Below, piece after piece: positions 12,881 through 21,743 of a DNA stretch of 64,000 bases; position 1 is the first letter of the stretch, and each line of letters opens with the position of its first letter. The notes under the pieces were generated by a model. It was not told the DNA's origin. It saw only the letters and a program-made list of their open reading frames with translations, and ran no database searches. The position numbers and the translations under genes were made by a program. Source of the stretch: Alitta virens (Eukaryota; Annelida; Polychaeta; Phyllodocida; Nereididae); the NCBI GenBank assembly GCA_932294295.1, contig OW028584.1, forward strand, positions 30,861,231-30,925,230. The letters are read 5' to 3'.

Positions 12881-13389
12881 GTGATGTATAAGCTGGTCAG
12901 TTAATGTATAAGCTGGTCAGTTAATGCATCAGCTGGTCAGTTAATGTATAAGCTGGTCAGTTAATGCATGAGCTGGTCATTTAATGTATCAGCTGGTCAG
13001 TTAATGTATAAGCTGGTCAGTTAATGCATGAGCTGGTCATTTAATGTATAAGCTGGTCAGTTAATGTATGAGCTGGTCAGTTAAATGTATAAGCTGGTCA
13101 GTTAAATGTATAAGCTGGTCAGTTAATGTATAAGCTGGTCATTTATTGTATAAGCTGGTCAGTTAATGTATAAGCTTGTCAGTTAATGCATTGGCTGGTC
13201 AGTTAATTCATAAGCTGGTCAGTTAATGCATAAGCTGGTCAGTTAATGTATAAGCTTGTCAGTTAATGCATTGGCTGGTCATTTAATGTCTTAGCTGGTC
13301 AGTTAATGTATAAGCTGGTCAGATAATGCATAATCTGGTCAGTTCATGCATAAGCTGGTCAGTTAATGTATAAGCTGGTCAGTTAATGT
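12881..13389. repeat. 20-bp minisatellite, about 25 copies
   Basis: The unit is AGCTGGTCAGTTAATGTATA with TATA/CATA/CATG/TATC variants, an occasional extra A (GTTAAATGTA) and AGCTTG or TTGGCTGG variants. No long open frame crosses it. The array is tight and its borders are clear. Confidence 0.95.
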
Positions 13390-13789
13390 CAGGTGCAGAG
13401 GGTGACTGACTTCATCCATTACTTTCTGCAATTAGATATACAGGTGTATCCACATTATGCAGGATTATGCACCAACATTCCTTCCTGTCTGCTTGATAAT
13501 TTGATCTGACTTTTATCACAGCTTTTGATATTATATATGTTTTTAATTGACATTATCGAGGTCAGCTTGACCTATATGTCACAATAATACATACAAATCA
13601 ATGTAACTACTTGTACAGATATTATAATTAATATGGTGCAAGTTCTTGCATGACAAATATATTAGGAAATAACAATTAAATTCACGTTTGTCAGTCTCAT
13701 TCATCCATGAAAGACAACTACACAACTATTATGATAACAAAATCACATGCATATGAGCTATGCCCAACTCCATCAAACTATTTTTATTT

Positions 13790-13880
13790 TTTCAAATATA
13801 TTTGAAAAGGGTAGCCAGATCAGCTGAAGCTGTTTTGCATCCGGGCCCTTTATATTACAATAAAAGTCCATAAAAAAAAA
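13790..13880 (-). mobile_element. Non-LTR retrotransposon 3' end with CAGCTTCAGCTG hairpin
   Basis: On the minus strand: ATGGACTTTTATTGTAATAT, then GGGCCCGGATGCAAAACAGC, then TTCAGCTGATCTGGCTACCC. Short hairpins next to a T/A-rich end are typical of L2/CR1-type 3' ends. That family assignment is inference. Confidence 0.4.
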
Positions 13881-14370
13881 TTACTTCATTGCATTGCATC
13901 AGTCTATCAAACGATAACAAGATCATGATAAGTCTATACACTGGTATCTACACATTGCACCAGTACATAAAATCATAACATAATGATAAATTTGATTTTG
14001 TACCTATATATATAGCACAGCCAACAGTCTTTATATGCACCACACATGTCGATTAAGCAATGGTTAACATACACATAAACAATATTATATACAATGTGAA
14101 ATGTCATATGTGCAAGCAGCAAATGCTGACCCAGCATGTATTAATCACAAATTCAGAACAGTCCATTATTATGTAAATCATAATATAGTCTTTTCACTGA
14201 GCAGCCCTGAGTTCAGCAAGACATAAGTCCTTCCTCTCCTGTTATTACTCATTTTGCTTTTCAGACATAGAAGATAATCACTAACTTATTTAATAAATAT
14301 AAATTCCTCAGACAAATAACAAAACCAACTGAATGATAAGGTGTCAAAAAATATACATTAAAATGCACTA

Positions 14371-14509
14371 AAAATAATGCTGCTAGGATGCACTTTGCTT
14401 CAGCCAATCAAAGCCAAGGGTGGGAACTTTTTCAACCAGTAGAATTGCGGTATTCTGTCATAGCCACCTGGTGGAAAATATAGAGAACCTTCCGTGAAAA
14501 TCCACTATT
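14371..14509 (-). repeat. Interspersed repeat family R1, copy 2
   Basis: Inverted copy of 2899-3035, aligned nearly end to end, with the same CCACCTGGTGG and GGATGCACTTTGCTTC words. Two such copies show it is a dispersed family and not local sequence. Confidence 0.7.
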
Positions 14510-14774
14510 GGTTGTACCCCTCAAACATATGGATGCCCAACATCCGCCCTGTCAGGTATCTCTGTAGAAATATATGTTATATTGAATTTAACTTTAGGTT
14601 TTTTACATAAGCTATTGAAGAATTATCTACTTAAATTATTTTTCCTATTCAATTGCTATGATATTCATTTTTCTTATGCTGTTAAAGATAAATTTCCCCC
14701 TAGGGATTGGCATCTCATTACTAGACACTGGCTATCACAGAATAAGCAAACATGTGTAGTCATTAGAACAGCGT

Positions 14775-14835
14775 CACCTATGACGTCATCTGGAGTTTAG
14801 CTTCCAAGTCTGTAAGATTTCTTTCCAAGTCAATG
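14775..14835 (-). mobile_element. CRE/CCAAT foldback MITE, arm B
   Basis: ATGACGTCATCTGGAGTTTA, GCTTCCAAGTCTG and TTTCCAAGTCAATGA are the inverted counterpart of the 12508-12550 arm. The two arms face each other 2.3 kb apart, so they could be the two ends of one element or two separate copies. Confidence 0.55.
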
Positions 14836-15611
14836 ATTTTTTTTGTAAGAACAAGTTGAAGAAATTATTTTACTCTCGGGTCATGAAGCTCATAATTAAA
14901 AATTATTCAAATGACAATTAGAGATACTTGTGAGTTCTCAATGCATAGTGAATTCATGATCATGATATATCTTATGAGGGTTAGATATATCTTTAGAATA
15001 TGTAATGTCTCTTCATGCAGCCAAGACCTTTAATTAAGGCCCCATTGAAATATTGCAACAATGAAAGATCAATGTGGCTTTTTATGGTCCAATCCACAAC
15101 ATTGTAAAAATGTAACAATCCAACAAATCAGTAAATATTTCTGGCGGAGTACAGTTTAGTTAAATCCCTTATTATAGTCGGAATATAACTATTACTTTAA
15201 CCTTGGTGCATTTTTACTGGTTTAATGGCAGATTCAAATTCGCTTATTTATGCAAATGTCAAATTCTCAAAAGGAAGTTGTCTCCAGAGTTGTCTGACAA
15301 GGAGGTAAAATACAGTGGTAGAATTTCAATTCAGGCTTGTGCCGGAATACATTGAAATGGACTTTGCCTGAGTACAAGTAGGCATATTATCCGCCTATAT
15401 ACTCTCTCTACAATATGAGTACAAGTTAAGTACACTTTTTTTAACAAGGGTACCCAGCCTGAGTACAAGTACATTTTTTAGTACTGATTACAAGTACTCT
15501 CAAGTTATTTTGATGTCATAAAAATGCATGTTCAATGTGCACAAATTTGTAATAAGAAATTCTTACTAAGAATATACTTGGGTCCAAAATATATGTGGTC
15601 CTATCAGTGAT

Positions 15612-16130
15612 TTGTGGGTGTCGTGGCCTAGTGAACAGAGCATTGGACTCGTACATGCATGGTCGTGGGTTCAAACCCATTCACGGCATGGAAGAACTGA
15701 GAAGATCCTCCTTCAACCACTGCTTCACTCCACCCGGTGTAAATGGGAGGTTGGCTATAGGCTGAGATGGCATTGGATTGCTCAGTGATGGTGCAGCATG
15801 ATGTGACAGCTGTATGCTCCGCAGGGAGTTGGGGGTAGAGGCCTAGCTCTGTGGTAGTGCTCTGCTTCCAACCACTGGGTTCTGGGTTCAATTCCTGGTC
15901 GAGCCTAAGTTGGATGGTTGTTTCATCACTAATTAGCCCATCAGGTGCAGAAATACAGGATGTACAGCCCCAATCCACCCACACCTCAGTGAGTTGAGAA
16001 AGTTCCAGAGAGAACAGAGCCTGCCAACCGAAGGTACCGTGTGAATTCGGCTGAGAGCTACATGCATCTACCAGGCTGATAGCAGACTACAAACCCTACC
16101 TTTACCCTAGCTACAAGTCCCCTGTCCATA
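15612..16130 (+). mobile_element. Composite SINE with two tRNA-like promoters
   Basis: The first head has GTGGCCTAGTGAACAGAGC (A box) and GGTTCAAACCC (B box, 15668-15678). A second head about 215 bases later has GGCCTAGCTCTGTGGTAGTGC and GGTTCAATTCC (B box, 15885-15895). The tail holds ACAGCCCCAATCC, CAGTGAGTTGAG and a GACAGGGTTACAAGGTCCTG end. The reverse-strand open frame across it is not a gene. Part of the family recurs at 42838-43215. Confidence 0.75.
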
Positions 16131-16366
16131 GGACAGGGTTACAAGGTCCTGGATGAAAAAATATTGACTTTTTTGCTTGAGTGGGAACTAGACTTTTAGT
16201 AAACGTTTGTCACACAACATACACCCACTGTAGCGTTAGACATACCTTTTTTCTATTGTGTCGCGCTCAGATATGGTTGATTTCTTCCAATATTAATCGA
16301 TTTCTGTGCCATTTTCGAATTCACATTTCGGTAAACAAAGCTTGAAGCATGGCCGCCTAGTTCCAA

Positions 16367-16592
16367 AAAACTCACAAGAGGGCTCTGGCGATGTTTCAAC
16401 GCCCCTAGTGGCACACAGAATAGCGCTGGAAAGTCCGTAGTTTTCTCAATTTCACAATTAAAATATTTTAATAAACTATTCCACACGATTCCACTGTTCT
16501 ATGGGTCTAATGAAGCTAAATTATTAGATATTTATCTGCACCATTGCACCTGGGTGGCGCTGTGATGTCGCCGGAGCCCTCTAGTGAGTTTT
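16367..16592. mobile_element. MITE with 25-bp terminal inverted repeats
   Basis: AAAACTCACAAGAGGGCTCT(GGCGA) at 16367-16391 is matched in reverse complement by 16568-16592 with about three mismatches. The interior holds CGCCCCTAGTGGCAC (16400-16414, minus-strand CTCF-like). No open frame of interest. Confidence 0.6.
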
Positions 16593-17689
16593 AGTGTAAG
16601 TAGACATCAATAACATGGTCGATTCGTCACAGCACGATTCGTCTTCGTAAAAACTGGACGGTTCATCACCGGCAGTTAACATATTTTATATAATAGCAGT
16701 GACCATACACTGTGTACCGGCCAAATCAACCAAATTCAGATGACAAATTGACCAAATTCGGGTGACGAACGGACCAGTTTTCATTGGGTTCAATCAGGCA
16801 ATGACGAATCGACCTGCTACCTGTGAAAGCATGAACCAAGCGAACGTGAATTTTGAAAATGCTCTTAAAAAGGATGTTTCCAGTGGGTTTTTCAGTAAAA
16901 TCTGCGTGAAAGTAGTAAACGGAGTAGTAATCCTGTACATAACAACAAAATAAGGTATGCTAACGTGTTTATTGAGAAACGTGTGTCGTAATTTTGAGCG
17001 TCCATGAATTCCTATAGCAGGCGTTCCGACCCTACATCGCATCTAATGCAATGTAGGTCGGTTCTGGCTACCTTTACCCTTACCTTTTTGAAGTGATTAT
17101 GTATATAAGGTGGTCTTAAAACAGCGTATTCCATAATGTACTAGTAAAATGTATTCAATTGTAAACTCTAAATCGTGATAGTGGGCCACCACTGAGCTAG
17201 GCCTCCACCCCCAACCAAGTCAATAGTGTTTCACTAATATTATAATAACAATAGTGAATGGTGAGGAGTCCAACATTGAGTTTTGTAGGATGAGGAAAAT
17301 TATATTCCGAATCCCACAAAACTGTGTTGAACACACTCCATCCACTATTGCTCGTTTTCTGCACTCAGCTGTGAAACACACTCTGCTACTGGCCAATATA
17401 CTCTGCTCCAAAAATATCAAAATATCTGCCCGAATAAAATTTGGAACATTTTTAAACTAAAGGCATATTTGAGAATTCATCCTACCCAAAATTCCCTCCT
17501 TCCCCACTGAAATGTTAAAATCTGCTGGAAACCCTGAAACCCATCTTGTATTTCCAGTAAATAGTGACAGGTTGCCAAACATTTATAGGAAAGGATTTCG
17601 TGACAAAAGTGTAAATAGTTGTAATGGTTTAAATTGATGCACCTTTTTGTGGAACTTTCTTGCAAGACAAATTTTTTTATCTGTAGCGA

Positions 17690-17800
17690 TTAATTTTAAA
17701 GTCTTTTGTATTTTGTATCTTGTATTATCTTAAGTCCAATAAGTAGTAACTTATATAGGACTTCTCATTCGGAGAAATAGTATAGTATAGTTCATTGCCC
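17690..17800 (+). mobile_element. Possible non-LTR retrotransposon 3' end
   Basis: GGACTTCTCATTCGGAGAAA (short hairpin) runs into ATAGTATAGTATAG, a pentanucleotide-type tail. No coding remnant was recognised. Confidence 0.3.
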
Positions 17801-17904
17801 GAAGCTCAGAAGGTCCTTATTTCAGAAGTTAGCTCCACCATCCATCCAACTTTTTGGTTTGGTACCATATTGTAGCAACAATTATCTAGTTCAGAATATC
17901 TTAT

Positions 17905-18000
17905 TATAGTAGACTCCCATTGGCTAATAAGGCAATCCGTCAACTAATCCTTGATTTGCATGACGTCCCCTATAGATTAGTTTCCAAGTTGATTTAGTCA
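17905..18000. mobile_element. CRE/CCAAT foldback MITE, copy C (degraded)
   Basis: GACTCCCATTGGCTAA, GCATGACGTCCCC and TTAGTTTCCAAGTTGATT match the other copies, but the CRE is broken (TGACGTCC). Confidence 0.45.
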
Positions 18001-20112
18001 GCAGTAAAAAAAAAGTTTTTGTACATGTTAAAATTACCTTGTTACGTCATTGATTTTAAGGTTTGGTATGTGAAGGTTTAACGGTACCAATTTGGCATAA
18101 CTTGAGAGTGGGTCAGTTACATGCCTGACATAGCATGATAGCCACATGATAGTATGTGATAGCCACATAATAGCCTCAATCTCATTATATACAGTAAACA
18201 GTATACAACACATAGTGTCATTGTGTCATTGTGCTTCTCTGCCCAACATCCATGCTATGTTCAGTAGATTCTGTGAAGCGAATGTGGCTTGAAAGTTCCT
18301 TTATAAGTCGCTCTTTGTCAGCCTATACACATTGTGTCTCTATTGATCTGGTACGGCATGGAATTGCTGGCTTCTTTAAACTCATGGCTTCAATCATGTC
18401 TCTCAAAGACATGAAAGGTTTCCTCAGCCTCACATGGGCTCTAAAGCATTGAAGCTCAGTGGCTTTTTTGTTTGGATGAAATAGCGATTCTTTGCGAAAT
18501 GTGTTGCGGCTTTTCGGTGTGAGGTGGAAGGTAGGTGAACTTAGTCGAGCTGGTTCTTACGTTGGTTCAAGTAAAGTGCTTACTTTTGCTAGTTGTTCAT
18601 ATTGAAATGTCTATAATAACTTATGATCCTATGCAAAGATGACTCAGCTGAGGCCCCTGAATAGCCTACATTCGAAATCTTCTTCATGGCTCACTGAATC
18701 TTGGACAAAACTGACAACTAACAGTGGAGATAAGTTGTATGAATTATGACACACAGCTGTAATCATGACTCATCAAATGTATAAGCCTAGCTGATGACAA
18801 TAGCCCATTAGCCTTTCCTTGATACGCTGAGGGCTAAAAAGTGCAAATCATATTTCGCAATTTTAAAATGTTTAAAATTGCATTGGTAATATTAATGTAT
18901 TAGTATGGTGAAAGTTCATATTTAGTCCTTGCTTTGTGAATTTACCATAAAAACCCAATGAACTCAGCAGAAGCAGCAGCAGCAACTCAGCAGCATCTTC
19001 CATCTTATGTTAGCCTAAGTCTTTGATCACTCTATATATCCCTGGTAACGGATATATAACTTCCGAAGCAACATACAAAAGCCTCTTTGATCACCGCTAG
19101 GAACTGAAGGTACAGACGCCACTAACGGTGTTTCATGTCTTTAGCTTAGGTCCGAGGTTTTATATTAAAAAAGCCTCTCTCTTTTGATGCACAGAAGTTC
19201 TACTAAGATTCAAGTCCTCTTGGTTCTCCTCTTATTTTGAAGTGTTGGATTTTGCCGTAACTTATTGGGTGTAAATTATAAATGGCTTTTGGTTTGATTT
19301 ATGAAATGTATGATTTGACTTGTGAGCCCTGTGGGATGTCAAACTTGAATTGTGATCCCCTAGTTAAATTTGTGGGTATTTGGTTTGACTTTTGAGCCCT
19401 TGTGAACTGTGGGATGTAAAATTTGAATTTGATTTGTGAGGAATTTGATTTTACTTTTGAGCCTTTTTTTTAAACTTTGGGATGAAAAAATATTGCACGC
19501 CCTTACTTAAATTTGAGGAGTATTTGGTAGGACTTTTAGGCCCTTGTGGGGTTGAAAGTTTGAATTGTGAGGTCTTGCTATGAAGTCAAGAGCATCTGGT
19601 TTTATTTTAGAGCCTTTGAAGTTTGAATTGCAGGTTGGTGGATGTGGCTAATGAGCTTTTGCTTGGAATTGTGATTCATTAGTTTTGAATAGCATTGTGT
19701 TTGATATTGTTGATTTTGATGTGGGAACTGTCTGAATTGTGGAACAGAATATGAACATGATGAATTGAATTTGATTAGCAATATTTAAAGATTTTTGAGG
19801 GGCCATGGTGACACAATTCCAATACACTATGTTGCCGAATAACATCAATCAAGACTGAAGTTAAGAATGGCAACCCAAACATTTTCTGGAGACCTACAAG
19901 TGGAATAAGACAAACTGTTACATATTTATAAGTTCTTAGTACACTTGCAGTCATATCACATTTCAACAAGTTTCTCAATCTCATCAGGCAGTCTCACCAG
20001 GGGCTGATCATGCACGGCAGTCCAAAAAAAAAAAAAGAAGAATTTGCGGGCCACCTGAAAGTGAAGATGATTTTAGAAGTTATAATTGTACCATTTTTAA
20101 TTTTCTTTTCAG

Positions 20113-20131
20113 AATGTGAATAGGGAAGAAA
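20113..20131 (+). other. 5' UTR part of exon 1
   Basis: Nineteen bases between a good 3' splice site and the start codon, with an in-frame stop at 20117. The upstream leader exon is not identified. Confidence 0.5.
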
Positions 20132-20229
20132 ATGGCAGGGAGGTACTTCCCTTATGGTTGCCATGGCAACTACGATGAAGACGAGGCTTTGCTCCGAGAA
20201 CGAGGTGCTTACGTCACGTGTGCTTACAG
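20132..20229 (+). CDS. Large C2H2 zinc-finger protein, coding exon 1 (start codon)
   Basis: This exon encodes residues 1-32 and the first two bases of Arg33. ATG at 20132 follows an in-frame TGA (20117-20119), so it is a true first codon; a pyrimidine-rich acceptor (TTTTCTTTTCAG) at 20112 suggests a spliced leader joins at 20113. The exon ends AG|GTATTA in phase 2, exactly what the 27014 exon requires. Its last residues, Cys30-Ala-Tyr-Arg33, join Ser34-Cys35 to complete finger 1 (C30-x4-C35-x12-H48-x4-H53), and the residues around the join (Y-x-x-C-x-Y...CG) resemble finger 2 of the same protein. Residues 15-24 are charged (DEDEALLRER). The exon contains a perfect RFX-type palindrome (20157-20170) and a TACGTCACGTG word (20210-20220). 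The weaker donor and the short length are the main doubts; transcript data would settle it. Confidence 0.82.
20157..20170. promoter_or_regulatory. Perfect RFX X-box in coding exon
   Basis: GTTGCCATGGCAAC is an ideal palindromic match to the RFX dimer consensus (GTNRCC-N-RGYAAC type). It encodes part of G-C-H-G-N near the N-terminus. The match is seen; binding is inference. Confidence 0.6.
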
Positions 20230-20285
20230 GTATTATCAAATTTCTGCAATAAATGTTAATAATCATTTACAAGTATAATGATAAA

Positions 20286-20360
20286 CAGTGGAACCTTTCA
20301 ATTAAGACCACCAAATATTAAGACCACCTCGAATATAAAAAGGGGTCTACATGGGTACCA
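20286..20360 (+). mobile_element. Mariner/pogo-like terminal inverted repeat, one end
   Basis: CAGTGGAACCTTTCAATTAA, GACCACCAAATATTAAGACC and ACC(TCG)AATATAAAAAGGGG resemble the CAGTGGAACC...GACCACC termini of Tc1/mariner/pogo MITEs. Related ends occur at 48640-48687 and 51368-51740. The partner end was not found. Confidence 0.45.
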
Positions 20361-20491
20361 AAAATAGGAAGCAATGTCACATGTAGCATTTAAGAGAAAA
20401 TGGAATGTCTCATGTCACTTTTTAACCGTCAGCGAATAAAGTTCGAAAAGGGTTTTTGTAATCATTAATGTCCGTAAGACGAGCGGACGGG

Positions 20492-20513
20492 TGGGGGGGG
20501 GGGGGGGGGGGGG
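20492..20513. repeat. Poly-G run
   Basis: About 20 consecutive G with one flanking T. Shorter runs of G or C occur near 8790, 36661 and 39575. Confidence 0.85.
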
Positions 20514-20520
20514 GTAAATC

Positions 20521-21340
20521 TGACATTAATGCACTTACCCTAATGAAATTGTGTACAGTAATACTCTATATAGCCTAGTGGTGCTTTTTGATAGTCACAT
20601 TGACATATGTAAGTTGTGTTTTACAAAATTTGGAAAAAATATAAATTTTTTGGTTGTTTCTGGAGCAGAACTCTGACCCTACTGCAAAATAGTGTAGTGG
20701 TGCCTTTTGGGGGTCTCATGGCCGTGAATACTATATAATTTAAAAAATATTAGGGCAAAATAGGGCAAATTCCTAAAAAAAAGACACTATTTACCTTACA
20801 TGATTGAAACTATATCAATATCATATCTAAATTATAATATTTTCGTTTTTCAAATTTTATTTTGATATTCATTTCATGCTGATTACATAATAATAGAAAA
20901 TTAGTACAAAATGCTAAAAATTGTGTTTCCGGAGCAGAACTCTAGCATTATTACACTTACCCTAACAACATTTTATATGTTATTACTCTATGTAGCTTAG
21001 CTGTGCATTTTGATAGTCACATCATAGGCGTTTGCCAACATATATGACATTGCTCAGTGATGACAGCACTTATACATTAACTTGTTAAGTGCTGACATGA
21101 TGGCAAATGCCTGTGGTCACATCGACAAAACTTAATAAGAATATATCTAAAATAGTGTAGAGATACCTGTTTGGGGTTGCATGACAATGAATGACAGATT
21201 ATTTTATATAATAGGAAAATATGAAAATTTGGTACTCTTCATACCCTCATATCAATGACTCTATGATCCTTACATCAGTAAGATTTTGCCAATGATATAT
21301 CTAGATTATAGTACTTTCACTTTTAAGCTTCTTTTTTATA
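20521..21340. repeat. About 0.42-kb tandem segmental duplication
   Basis: TGCACTTACCCTAATGAAAT...TACTCTATATAGCCTAG...TTTTTGATAGTCACAT...AATAGTGTAGTGGTGCC in the first copy is paralleled by TACACTTACCCTAACAACAT...TACTCTATGTAGCTTAG...TTTTGATAGTCACAT...AATAGTGTAGAGATACC in the second. GGAGCAGAACTCT occurs at both junctions (about 20663 and 20932). The second copy is longer because of the MITE at 21024-21115. Confidence 0.7.
21024..21115. mobile_element. 92-bp MITE with 8-bp target duplication
   Basis: Ends AGGCGTTTGCCA and TGGCAAATGCCT form a terminal inverted repeat. GTCACATC flanks both sides (21016-21023 and 21116-21123). The first copy of the local tandem duplication keeps the uninterrupted site (GATAGTCACAT-TGACA, 20591-20605). 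A relative lies inverted at 62420-62482. The 8-bp duplication favours a hAT-type origin (inference). Confidence 0.8.
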
Positions 21341-21743
21341 TTTGTTTCATCATTCTTTTTTGTTCTAAATATTGGAAAATCTGGAAAAAATTCTAAAATT
21401 GTGTTGCTTCCTTCATATTCCTTAGCATCCCATACTTAGCAATGACAGCCATAAATGTTGTACAATTCATGTGCAATTATTAAATATTTGATCATAGTAT
21501 TGCCATGCTCAACCCAATCAACAGTTTTTGTTTATAATTAGCAATTTCATAATAATTAGTTGCATAATGATCCATATTACTTTCACTTGACTCCAATACT
21601 TATTATTGTTTTCTTCATATACACCTGTAAATTGTTTGGTTAAAAATACTAATTGAAATGCCATAGATTTAATGCAAATCAGCAACCAACAATTCAGTAA
21701 CTGTTGAAGGGAATATGGCAATTGAGATTGTTATTGATATAGA

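Larger units (their letters stand above)
1..20112. other. Gene-free 5' flank rich in repeats
   Basis: I see no supportable protein-coding exon here. Open frames in this stretch are short, lack family signatures and often coincide with simple repeats such as the CTA-rich tract at 1611-1872. The stretch holds SINE fragments, two minisatellites, inverted-repeat elements, retrotransposon 3' ends and AT-rich unique-looking DNA, listed separately. It may be intergenic, or may include 5' UTR exons and introns of the zinc-finger gene that starts at 20132. One weak candidate for a non-coding leader exon ends at 18530, where a CG-richer stretch is followed by a good donor (GTAGGTGA). The sequence alone does not prove it. 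Confidence 0.7.

Noticed and set aside
15628..15984. 118-codon minus-strand open frame
   Set aside because: It lies entirely within the composite SINE.
18231..18452. 73-codon open frame and a reverse-strand reading with basic residues
   Set aside because: Neither strand shows a full family motif, splice sites are unconvincing, and it could be a degraded repeat.
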